The notes below the pieces were generated by a model that searched no databases, had not been told where the DNA came from, and saw nothing but the letters and a program-made list of their open reading frames with translations. The translations under genes were made by a program, and so were the position numbers. This document shows, piece by piece, positions 1 to 6,434 of a stretch of DNA of 9,733 nucleotides; the stretch's first letter is position 1; each line of letters starts with the position of its first letter. Origin of the DNA: Haliscomenobacter sp038240665 (GTDB lineage: Bacteria; Bacteroidota; Bacteroidia; Chitinophagales; Saprospiraceae); assembly GCA_038240665.1 (NCBI GenBank), contig JBBRGN010000184.1, positions 1 through 9,733 of the forward strand. Direction: 5' to 3'.

Positions 1-1031
1 GATCTTTTAACAATAGGCAATTGATTTTCAACCGATTCCCGGGTCAAGTTAACGGTAAATTCTCCGCTTGGATGCTCTACCGATAGTAAGTAATGGTCTT
101 TGGTAACGGGAACGAATTCCGCCATTTCATAAGCGACTGTCCCCGGTATGACGCAAGCGATAGCTGTACTCGCTGCACCCAATACGCCAATGGCTTCATG
201 ACAAATATGCGGCAAAAAAGTGCGGGTATGGATCGCCCCACCCCAAAGCGGCGGCGCAATTAAACACATTTTGGGGATGGTTTTGTCTTTGACCTCGCCC
301 AGGTTCATTTGAGGTCCAATTTGTAGGCGTATGCTTTCGAGTTTTTGTTTCAAAACCTCGTTGTTATCCAGTTCAGTAGGTGATTCATAGCCGCTAATGT
401 CCAGATCGGCGGCCTGTAAGATAACCTCCGGCATACCGTTGTCAATACAGGTTACCCGTATTCCGTCCACCAGATCGATCAAATGTCCGGTAGGGAAAAG
501 GGCGCCGCAAGTAGACCCAGCCGTGTCTAAATAATGGCAAATGATGGGCGCGGCAGTGCCGGGCACTCCGTCAATTTTGGTATGCCCGGTATATTCCACA
601 CTGCCCTGGGGTGTTTGGACCATCACTTCGCACAAGGCGCCCGTATTGAGCAGGCGGATGGTCGCGCTGGTGACGGGGCTACTTGCCGCTAGCAATCCCG
701 ATTCGATGGCAAAAGGCAGTACGCCTGCCAGGATATTGCCACAGGTTTGGGTGCTGGAGATTTGTCCTTTACCGATCACCACTTGCAAAAACAGGTAGTC
801 CAGATCCACGTTTTTTTCGGTTGATCGTCTTACCAGGGCTACTTTGCTGGTCAGGGTAGTACCACCACCCAGCCCGTCGATTTGTCGCAGGTCGCCCTGT
901 CCTACCCCTTCCATCGCAGCCAGGATGACCCGATCGCGTAAGGCTTCGTCAGCAGGCAAGTCGGCGAATTTAAAGAACAAACCTTTGGAGCTACCTCCGC
1001 GAAATTGATGGTACGGTATTGTTGTCTGCAT
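1..1031 (-). CDS. galD: 4-oxalomesaconate tautomerase, PrpF/GalD family (3' end outside window)
   Basis: A minus-strand frame with no stop runs from an ATG at 1031 to the window edge and gives 343 residues. GalD of Pseudomonas putida is about 360 residues, so only a short C-terminus should be missing. The protein has the PrpF-type start (R-G-G-S-S-K-G, residues 11-17), Lys63 in TSKVAL, and Cys97 in the C-G-N motif (97-99). Lys63 and Cys97 align, by my reading, with the active-site Lys and Cys of PrpF. A second conserved block is STCGALFPTG (173-182). The known GalD reaction converts the keto form of 4-oxalomesaconate to the enol form, the substrate of GalB. It lies 19 bases downstream of the oxidoreductase gene and is the last operon member visible. 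The galB and galC neighbours favour GalD over the methylaconitate isomerase PrpF. The opposite-strand and other-frame readings here are shadows. Confidence 0.9.
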   Translation of the reverse strand, partial: MQTTIPYHQFRGGSSKGLFFKFADLPADEALRDRVILAAMEGVGQGDLRQIDGLGGGTTLTSKVALVRRSTEKNVDLDYLFLQVVIGKGQISSTQTCGNILAGVLPFAIESGLLAASSPVTSATIRLLNTGALCEVMVQTPQGSVEYTGHTKIDGVPGTAAPIICHYLDTAGSTCGALFPTGHLIDLVDGIRVTCIDNGMPEVILQAADLDISGYESPTELDNNEVLKQKLESIRLQIGPQMNLGEVKDKTIPKMCLIAPPLWGGAIHTRTFLPHICHEAIGVLGAASTAIACVIPGTVAYEMAEFVPVTKDHYLLSVEHPSGEFTVNLTRESVENQLPIVKR

Positions 1032-1050
1032 GTATTTTTTAATGGCTACC

Positions 1051-1821
1051 TCAACGCATTTTTAAAATATTCGCCAGGCTTCCCACCGTCGCACTCGACA
1101 TCAATGGGTCGATCCCCTCATTTTCAAGCATTTCTACTACTGCTTCCATTTCGTGTTTTCGGCGTTCAGCATGGGTGTAAGTCCCTTCGACAAATCGATC
1201 AATGAGCTCATCGTTACCGCCAATCACCGAACTGATTTGGATACGGATGTAATCTTCTTTGTCAAAGGCTTTGCCTGCGGCTATGGCTTCCAAAATGACG
1301 GCAGCCACGCCTTTATAAACAATGGAACGCAGCAATTTACGGGTAGAAGCCTCCCCTACCTGGTCGCCAGCCAGCGATAAATTCCAATGCATGCCGCTTA
1401 CTTTTGCAAGCAAGGTTTCTGCTCCTGGCCCGGATGCCAAAAATGGCGTTTTTATCCCCAGTGGCGGCACGGGTGCCATGATGGCCAGATCAACAAAATG
1501 TACGCCGGTAGGGCTTAATTTTTCAGCGATAATCCGTTTGAGGGATGGACTAGAAGTATTCATCTCTAAATACCATTTCCCCGCTCCCAAAACGGGCAAT
1601 ACTTCTAGGGCTACTTCCGCAGAAACGCTGGAAAGATTTACACTCAGAATGATATCGGCCTGCTCAGCAGCGGCTAAATTGCTGGCAGCTACGGCCACGC
1701 GGGGATCCAGGGTTCGGATCGGATTCGGATCCCAAGCGGTCACCATTGATCCGCTGGCGACCAGGTCATTGGCAAAAATACTTCCCGCTTCGCCTAGCCC
1801 CAATACGGCAAATTTGATCAT
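1051..1821 (-). CDS. NAD(P)-dependent oxidoreductase, 6-phosphogluconate/beta-hydroxyacid dehydrogenase superfamily with DUF1932-like C-terminus
   Basis: The 256-residue protein begins with a Rossmann strand and the dinucleotide motif GLGEAG (8-13). A D-x-x-x-M-A-P-V block (111-118) lies where beta-hydroxyacid dehydrogenases carry their substrate-binding DAPVSGG loop. The helical C-terminal half contains KLLRS...YKG (162-171), where Lys162 is the candidate catalytic lysine; this pattern resembles DUF1932 oxidoreductases. A soluble cytoplasmic enzyme oxidising or reducing a hydroxyacid is expected. The ATG at 1821 follows the galC-like stop by 12 bases and its own stop is 19 bases before galD, so it is embedded in the pathway operon. 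No oxidoreductase is needed between gallate and pyruvate plus oxaloacetate. LigC of the protocatechuate 4,5-pathway belongs to a different family (Gfo/Idh/MocA). The family call is firm; the substrate is unknown. Confidence 0.8.
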   Translation of the reverse strand: MIKFAVLGLGEAGSIFANDLVASGSMVTAWDPNPIRTLDPRVAVAASNLAAAEQADIILSVNLSSVSAEVALEVLPVLGAGKWYLEMNTSSPSLKRIIAEKLSPTGVHFVDLAIMAPVPPLGIKTPFLASGPGAETLLAKVSGMHWNLSLAGDQVGEASTRKLLRSIVYKGVAAVILEAIAAGKAFDKEDYIRIQISSVIGGNDELIDRFVEGTYTHAERRKHEMEAVVEMLENEGIDPLMSSATVGSLANILKMR

Positions 1822-1833
1822 TGTGAAAGTTGT

Positions 1834-2436
1834 TTAATCCCAGCCATAAATCTGCAGCGAGGTTTTCCCTTCCCGCAATTGTCGCCTCACGTTTTCTTCG
1901 CGGGCTTCGCGGGCTTGGGCTTTTTCAATGGTAGCTGCCAATTGATCAAATGGCGTCACCACCACGCCATCGCGATCACCCACGATGATGTCGCCGGGTT
2001 GAATCAAACAATCGCCGATGATGATCGGTTGATTCAGCGTGCCGTCGCCAAAGCTGGAAGTACCCACGATGCATAGTCCACGACTAAATACCGGAAAATC
2101 AAGGGCTTCAATATCGTCAGCATCCCGGACACAGGCGTTGATGACCAATCCGGCTATGCCCTGGGTTTTTGCCCCTAAACTCATCAAATCGCCCCAATAG
2201 CCAGCTTCATAATATCCCGAACAATCAACCACCAGCACATCTCCTGGTCGCGCTTGAGCGTAGGCGCGGTGCAACATGCGGTTGTCTTTGGGCATGGTTT
2301 TGACGGTAAATGCCGGGCCGCAAATCCTCATTTTGGGGTGAATGGGTTTGATGGCGGAGGGTAGATTTCCCTGTTTTCCCAAAGCTTCGTGGATGGTAGC
2401 CGCTGAAAACTGTCCTAGTCTTTTAATTAAATCCAT
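1834..2436 (-). CDS. galC: 4-carboxy-4-hydroxy-2-oxoadipate aldolase / oxaloacetate decarboxylase-type, RraA/HMG aldolase family
   Basis: The protein is 200 residues from the ATG at 2436. A TTG at 2457 would add seven residues and overlap the galB stop; the ATG is preferred because it opens directly into the family's N-terminus (MDLIKRLGQF followed by ATIHEALG). The diagnostic metal/substrate motif of class II pyruvate aldolases is present as R104-D105-x2-D108, after the conserved WGDL block (81-84). The GDxDGVVV segment (154-160 region) and the charged C-terminal helix also fit. The known GalC/LigK reaction splits 4-carboxy-4-hydroxy-2-oxoadipate into pyruvate and oxaloacetate, and the enzyme often decarboxylates oxaloacetate too. 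It starts 17 bases after galB and is followed after 12 bases by the oxidoreductase. RraA-like RNase E inhibitors share the fold but not this motif or context. Confidence 0.88.
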   Translation of the reverse strand: MDLIKRLGQFSAATIHEALGKQGNLPSAIKPIHPKMRICGPAFTVKTMPKDNRMLHRAYAQARPGDVLVVDCSGYYEAGYWGDLMSLGAKTQGIAGLVINACVRDADDIEALDFPVFSRGLCIVGTSSFGDGTLNQPIIIGDCLIQPGDIIVGDRDGVVVTPFDQLAATIEKAQAREAREENVRRQLREGKTSLQIYGWD

Positions 2437-2453
2437 ATTCCAAAAGAGCTTGA

Positions 2454-3170
2454 TCAAAAAATGCTTGCTGTCACGCGCGGCGCTTGGCTTTGGTGCGCTT
2501 CGGCGTATTGAATTTCTTTTTTTCCGGAAATCCGACGGGCATGATTGGCGCGACGTGCGGCCAATTCCGCATAGTAATCTTTGAGGTAATTCTGAGCCCC
2601 CATACAGGCCATGGCCGCCATTTTTTTGTCCATTACCGAGCTGATATCAATAAACGTATCTGGCACAAAACCCGACACCTCCGGTTGATGGGGTTCAAAA
2701 GAGTACCAAGCGGGCGGATCGATGTTTTTGAAAGCGCTGGCTACACCCGCTCCAGACGCCAACAAGCGGGCGCGCATCACCGCCTGAAAAGCGACGGGAT
2801 GATCGGGGTTAAAGGGATCTTTTTCGCTGTGGGTAAGGATCACGGTGGGTTCAAAGTTGCGGATGATTTCCGTCAATTGATCCACCCGTTCATCGTTGAC
2901 CAAAAGCGGGTAATCGCCCCAATCCAAAAATTCAATGGGCGTACCCAGGGCGGCAGCGGCGGCCAAAGCTTGTTGATGCCGGATTTTTTTTACGCTTTCT
3001 TCGCTGCGCTGGGGGTCTTCTTTCCACAGTTCGCCGGATTCACCTCTTTCGCCGTACGACATGGCGATGACCAAAGTGGCGGCACCTTCTTCGATGGCTT
3101 TGGCAAGGGTTCCGGCAGAGCGCCAGACAAAGTCGCCCGAATGAGCGCCTATGACCAATAGTTTTTTCAT
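2454..3170 (-). CDS. galB: 4-oxalomesaconate hydratase, PIG-L/LmbE deacetylase-fold (GalB-like)
   Basis: The 238-residue protein starts at the ATG at 3170. The frame is open to 3290, but that extension would lie inside the dioxygenase gene and has no family similarity. MKKLLVIGAH opens the PIG-L fold. The zinc triad is visible as His10 and Asp13 in AHSGD, and His124 in NPDHP (121-125). The segment after Asp13 (F-V-W-R) is typical of GalB-type hydratases rather than sugar N-deacetylases. GalB of Pseudomonas putida, a PIG-L relative, hydrates the enol form of 4-oxalomesaconate to 4-carboxy-4-hydroxy-2-oxoadipate, the substrate of the next gene product. The gene follows the dioxygenase stop by 10 bases. 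A plain deacetylase is the alternative, but galC and galD beside it make the hydratase much more likely. Confidence 0.87.
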   Translation of the reverse strand: MKKLLVIGAHSGDFVWRSAGTLAKAIEEGAATLVIAMSYGERGESGELWKEDPQRSEESVKKIRHQQALAAAAALGTPIEFLDWGDYPLLVNDERVDQLTEIIRNFEPTVILTHSEKDPFNPDHPVAFQAVMRARLLASGAGVASAFKNIDPPAWYSFEPHQPEVSGFVPDTFIDISSVMDKKMAAMACMGAQNYLKDYYAELAARRANHARRISGKKEIQYAEAHQSQAPRVTASIF

Positions 3171-3180
3171 CTTTTCCGTG

Positions 3181-4149
3181 TTATTCCAGTTCAAAATCTT
3201 CCGGCATCGGCGTACCGTGGGTATGAAAACTTGACACCGTTTGCAAACCCCAAGCTTGCCCTTTTGCCCGATCTGCTTGGTTCCACACAATGGTTTTGTA
3301 ATCCGGATCCAAAATCAAGCGCGCGGTAGCATTGGCAACTTCTACGCGGTTGCCTCCTGGTTCGTAAACGTAGAGAAAAAAGGTTTGCTGGATGGCGTGT
3401 TTGTGTGGTCCAGTTTCGATGAATATGCCGTTTTCCAAAAAAATATCGGCAGCAATCAATACTTCTTCCCGGCTGTTCACCGCGTAGGTGACATGGTGGA
3501 GCCGCTTCTCCATGTTAAGGTGATCCTGGGTGACTGCTAGGTCGTACGACTTTGAATTCACCGCAAACCAAACGCCTTTGGGGTCATCGTTTTCAAAAAC
3601 GATGGTTTCAGTCAGGATGCCTCCGATGGTGTTCAACTGAAAATCGCGAAAAGCGCGGACATCCTTCGCCAATAAGTTTAAATGATCCAGCCGCCGCACG
3701 TTGATGCCCCTTCCGGGAAATTTACTGGCGGTGTTTTTCAATACCGATCGGTCTTTTTCTCCGGCTTGGTATTTTTCCGTTTCAAAATAAATTTCGCAGG
3801 GGTGCTGCGCGCCAGGATATTGAAAAACATAGGCCGCTCCGTGACCAATTCCCGCATCTTTCCAGTCTATTCCTTGACCGCTAGCTTGAATGGCTGCCAC
3901 CCGGCGTTCCAGCGCCTGTGGGCTCCGCGTACGCCAGGCAAAATGGCCAATACCTGGTCGAGGCGCCGCCGTCAATTGTAAAGTATGGTGCTCATAATCG
4001 TCATAAGCACGGAGATAAATAGAGTCGTTGGAGACTGCGCTGATCGACATGCCCATTAAGTCGATAAAAAAACGGGTGCTTTCCTCCAATTTGGGGGTGA
4101 GCAATTCTACATGGGCAAGGTGTGCAATATCCCAAATGACTTCTTTCAT
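3181..4149 (-). CDS. Type I extradiol ring-cleavage dioxygenase, catechol 2,3-dioxygenase-like (VOC superfamily, two domains)
   Basis: The 322-residue length is normal for two-domain class I extradiol dioxygenases. The N-terminal vicinal oxygen chelate domain (about 8-125) is structural and the C-terminal one (about 152-275) is catalytic. The iron triad is complete: His156 (LDHLNLL), His219 (LHHVTY) and Glu270 (GGNRVE). The second-His-to-Glu spacing of 51 is the same as in XylE. The family signature from His251 through Tyr260, Pro264 and Glu270 is intact; His251 and Tyr260 match His246 and Tyr255 of XylE. The usual H-D-x-A-L site (His199 in XylE, His200 in HPCD) reads Y-D-L-A-V with Tyr202. 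The enzyme should open a catecholic ring next to the diol using Fe(II) and O2. The galB/galC/galD context suggests gallate, protocatechuate or a related acid, but the substrate is not proven. The start lies 7 bases after the esterase stop. Confidence 0.88.
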   Translation of the reverse strand: MKEVIWDIAHLAHVELLTPKLEESTRFFIDLMGMSISAVSNDSIYLRAYDDYEHHTLQLTAAPRPGIGHFAWRTRSPQALERRVAAIQASGQGIDWKDAGIGHGAAYVFQYPGAQHPCEIYFETEKYQAGEKDRSVLKNTASKFPGRGINVRRLDHLNLLAKDVRAFRDFQLNTIGGILTETIVFENDDPKGVWFAVNSKSYDLAVTQDHLNMEKRLHHVTYAVNSREEVLIAADIFLENGIFIETGPHKHAIQQTFFLYVYEPGGNRVEVANATARLILDPDYKTIVWNQADRAKGQAWGLQTVSSFHTHGTPMPEDFELE

Positions 4150-4156
4150 ACCGTAC

Positions 4157-5095
4157 TTATTTCTTTAAGTGGGCATCTAAAAATTGAAAAACGCGATCCA
4201 GGTTTTCTTTGGTTTCAAATTGTGGACCGCCGTGTTTGGTATCTTTAAGCAAAAAAAGCGACACCTTGTCTTTGCCCAATATTGCTTCTAAGTCTTTGGC
4301 AAAACCCTTGGATTGTTCAGTGGGTACCAATTGATCTTCCAAGCCGTGTTCGATGAAGAATGGTGGATCATCCTGGGTGATGTAAGTAGCAGGGTTGGCG
4401 ACTTTCACCAGATCAGCAGCATCGGTAATTTTTTTTCCCACCAATAAGGATTCCGGAGAATTGGCCTCGTCGTGATCGGTTTTTCCTTTTCCTGATACTT
4501 TAAATTGGGCATCCATGGTGTTGAAGTTGATCGGACCAAACCAATCCACCACCGCTTGTACGCGACTCGACTCCTTAGGATTGCCTTGTTTTAGACCTTC
4601 TAGCTCCTTCACATCGCCTGAAGTGCCCGCCATAGCAGCGAGGTTTCCTCCTGCTGAACCGCCCCAGGTGGCGATTTTTTTAGGATCAAGTTTGTATTTT
4701 TTGGCATTGGCGCGAATAAATCGGATGGCCGCTTTTACATCAAAAATTTGCGCAGGATAAATCGCTTCCCCGCTCAAACGGTAATTGATGCTGACCAAAG
4801 CATACCCGCGATTCAAACCTTCCAACATCCCGGTCAACTGTCGATCGGCTTTGTCGCCAAATTTAAAAGCTCCCCCGTGAATGGAAACGATCACCGGAAA
4901 AGGGCCTTTGCCATCATTGGGCAGGTAGATGTCCATTTTTTGGGCAGTAGCGTTGGGGACATAGGGGATATCCAGCCATTTATGGTTGATATGATCGGTA
5001 TTGGCTTTGCCCATGCCACCGCCTGGCTGACATTGGGCGAGTAACGCGCCCAGCAATAAAAGAATGGTAGCGTAAAAAAAATTAAACTTTTTCAT
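4157..5095 (-). CDS. Secreted lipoprotein alpha/beta-hydrolase (BD-FAE / esterase-lipase type)
   Basis: The 312-residue protein starts at the ATG at 5095. An upstream frame to 5158 is discarded because the 5095 start opens directly into a lipoprotein signal: two lysines, a hydrophobic stretch, and lipobox LAQC with Cys22. No acidic residues follow the Cys immediately, so periplasmic retention or surface export cannot be decided. The hydrolase domain has the HGG oxyanion motif (73-75), nucleophile Ser147 in GGSAGG, Asp254 in GLEDQLVP and His288 in DTKHGG, a complete catalytic triad. The family hydrolyses carboxyl esters such as acetylated glycans, feruloyl or other aryl esters. The gene overlaps the HupE-like gene by 14 bases and ends 7 bases before the dioxygenase, suggesting it releases an aromatic acid for that pathway; this is inference. 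A cytoplasmic lactonase role is unlikely given the signal peptide. Confidence 0.85.
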   Translation of the reverse strand: MKKFNFFYATILLLLGALLAQCQPGGGMGKANTDHINHKWLDIPYVPNATAQKMDIYLPNDGKGPFPVIVSIHGGAFKFGDKADRQLTGMLEGLNRGYALVSINYRLSGEAIYPAQIFDVKAAIRFIRANAKKYKLDPKKIATWGGSAGGNLAAMAGTSGDVKELEGLKQGNPKESSRVQAVVDWFGPINFNTMDAQFKVSGKGKTDHDEANSPESLLVGKKITDAADLVKVANPATYITQDDPPFFIEHGLEDQLVPTEQSKGFAKDLEAILGKDKVSLFLLKDTKHGGPQFETKENLDRVFQFLDAHLKK

Positions 5096-6434
5096 TTTTT
5101 GGATTTTGATCTTTTTGAAGAATAGATTGATGTTCAAGCCAATAAGAAAGCAGCGCAAAGACCGTCAATAGGAGCAATACCAAAGGTGCATAAGCTACAA
5201 ACTGATCCATAAATTGGGTTAATGAATTCCCTTGCCCGCTGATCCTTTCTGTCATCCAAGCCAAGGCAACCGTTGCAATCAAGATAGCCATCCCTATCCT
5301 AAACTTTGAATAAATACGACATCTACTAAGCAACACCAAAGTGGGCATTGTGAGGACAATAATCATCAATTGCATCAGCTCAATGCCTATATTAAACCCC
5401 AATAGACTGATGATTATCTGTTTGAAATCGAGATCAAGCTTGATTAAGGTATTGGCGAAAGCCAAGCCATGAATCAGTCCAAAACCAGCGGCGATCACTA
5501 TTTCTTTGCTGGCAAAAATAGGTTGTATGGCATGAAGTGCCGCTACCAGAATCGACACAGCAATCAATATTTCAATAGGCTGGCTGGGAATTTGCATCCA
5601 ACGTAAGCCACCTATAAACAAAGTCAAAGAGTGTCCAATGGTGAATGCGGTTACGATCTTACTTATGCCCCATAAACTGTACTTCAGGTCGCCGATAGCG
5701 CCCCATTTTTTTCCTATGCTGATCAAAGGTGCGCTCAACAATAAAGCAAATAAAAACAACAAATGATCAGTACCCGAGGCAATGTGATCCATGCCCAAAT
5801 GTAACATCTTGGAAAAACCTGCCCAAGTACTCCCTTCAGCTAAGTTAATTACTAAGGGTTTGATTTTACCGCTCGGAATATCCAACTGAATTGTTCCCAA
5901 TTGATTGGCAGCGCCTTCAATGTTTCCTGCCGCCCAATCTTGTTGAACAGATACCACAATGGTGTGCGTAATAACCTGATGAACAACAACATCATAGTCA
6001 AAAATAAATCGTCGTAAATCAGCACTTTTGGGAGGATAGATTCGAGCATAGATGACCAACTCATAATATTTGCCATTAATGGGGTTTTCAGTTGTACTTA
6101 AGATAAGATCATCCAACTGAAGCTTCCAAGCGACCTTTTGCATGGACATAGGTCGAATGTGTTGCACCAAGTAGCGGCGCAATTTTTGTTCATTTTTTTG
6201 AAAAAAGAGGGCAGGATGTTGATCATCGTTGATCCCCCAAGCCGCTACTAGTTCGCTTAAAGGAATTTGAATTTCGGCTCGAATACAATTCGAAAGCACT
6301 TTCAAACGTACCAAGGAATTGGGCATTGGATGTGCCATAGCCTGTTGAGGTAGCCCGCAAAAACACCAAACAAAAAAAACGAACTGACTAAGGAACAATA
6401 CCTTAGCCAGTTCGATATTTTTAATTACCGCCAT
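5082..6434 (-). CDS. HupE/UreJ-family integral membrane protein with periplasmic N-terminal domain
   Basis: From the ATG at 6434 the protein has 450 residues; an ATG at 6443 is nearly as good, and the frame stays open to 6551 but then covers the DUF3500 gene. A signal peptide ends at AMA before His35. About 170 soluble beta-rich residues follow, then a hydrophobic half with roughly seven membrane segments. The junction carries the HupE-type motif: His212, Asp216-His217 and Asp223-His224 in HLGMDHIASGTDH. Membrane histidines lie in GHS (His268) and GLIHG (His322), and an acidic residue in GFNIGIE (Glu352). Short HupE/UreJ proteins are nickel permeases of hydrogenase and urease clusters, but neither is present here. 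This long form may transport a metal, but its substrate is not known. The gene overlaps its neighbours by 14 bases on each side and is visibly more AT-rich than the gal genes. Confidence 0.82.
   Translation of the reverse strand: MAVIKNIELAKVLFLSQFVFFVWCFCGLPQQAMAHPMPNSLVRLKVLSNCIRAEIQIPLSELVAAWGINDDQHPALFFQKNEQKLRRYLVQHIRPMSMQKVAWKLQLDDLILSTTENPINGKYYELVIYARIYPPKSADLRRFIFDYDVVVHQVITHTIVVSVQQDWAAGNIEGAANQLGTIQLDIPSGKIKPLVINLAEGSTWAGFSKMLHLGMDHIASGTDHLLFLFALLLSAPLISIGKKWGAIGDLKYSLWGISKIVTAFTIGHSLTLFIGGLRWMQIPSQPIEILIAVSILVAALHAIQPIFASKEIVIAAGFGLIHGLAFANTLIKLDLDFKQIIISLLGFNIGIELMQLMIIVLTMPTLVLLSRCRIYSKFRIGMAILIATVALAWMTERISGQGNSLTQFMDQFVAYAPLVLLLLTVFALLSYWLEHQSILQKDQNPKNEKV

Noticed and set aside
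1322..1837. Plus-strand reading frame of 171 codons opposite the oxidoreductase
   Set aside because: Antisense shadow of a gene with a clear Rossmann motif; no domain is visible in the translation.
2484..3161. Long plus-strand reading frame of 225 codons opposite the hydratase gene
   Set aside because: It is the antisense of a gene with clear zinc ligands and family motifs; its translation shows no recognisable fold and it would break the operon.
3171..3290. Possible 40-residue N-terminal extension of the GalB-like protein
   Set aside because: It would run through the end of the dioxygenase gene, and the PIG-L fold begins exactly at the ATG at 3170.
4157..5095. Alpha/beta-hydrolase as a functional substitute for the 2-pyrone-4,6-dicarboxylate hydrolase LigI
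   Set aside because: The protein has a lipoprotein signal peptide and so acts outside the cytoplasm, while the pyrone intermediate would be cytoplasmic; LigI is also of a different fold (amidohydrolase).
5082..6434. HupE/UreJ-like protein as part of a hydrogenase or urease cluster
   Set aside because: No hydrogenase or urease structural or maturation gene is in the window, and the protein has a large periplasmic N-terminal domain unlike short HupE.
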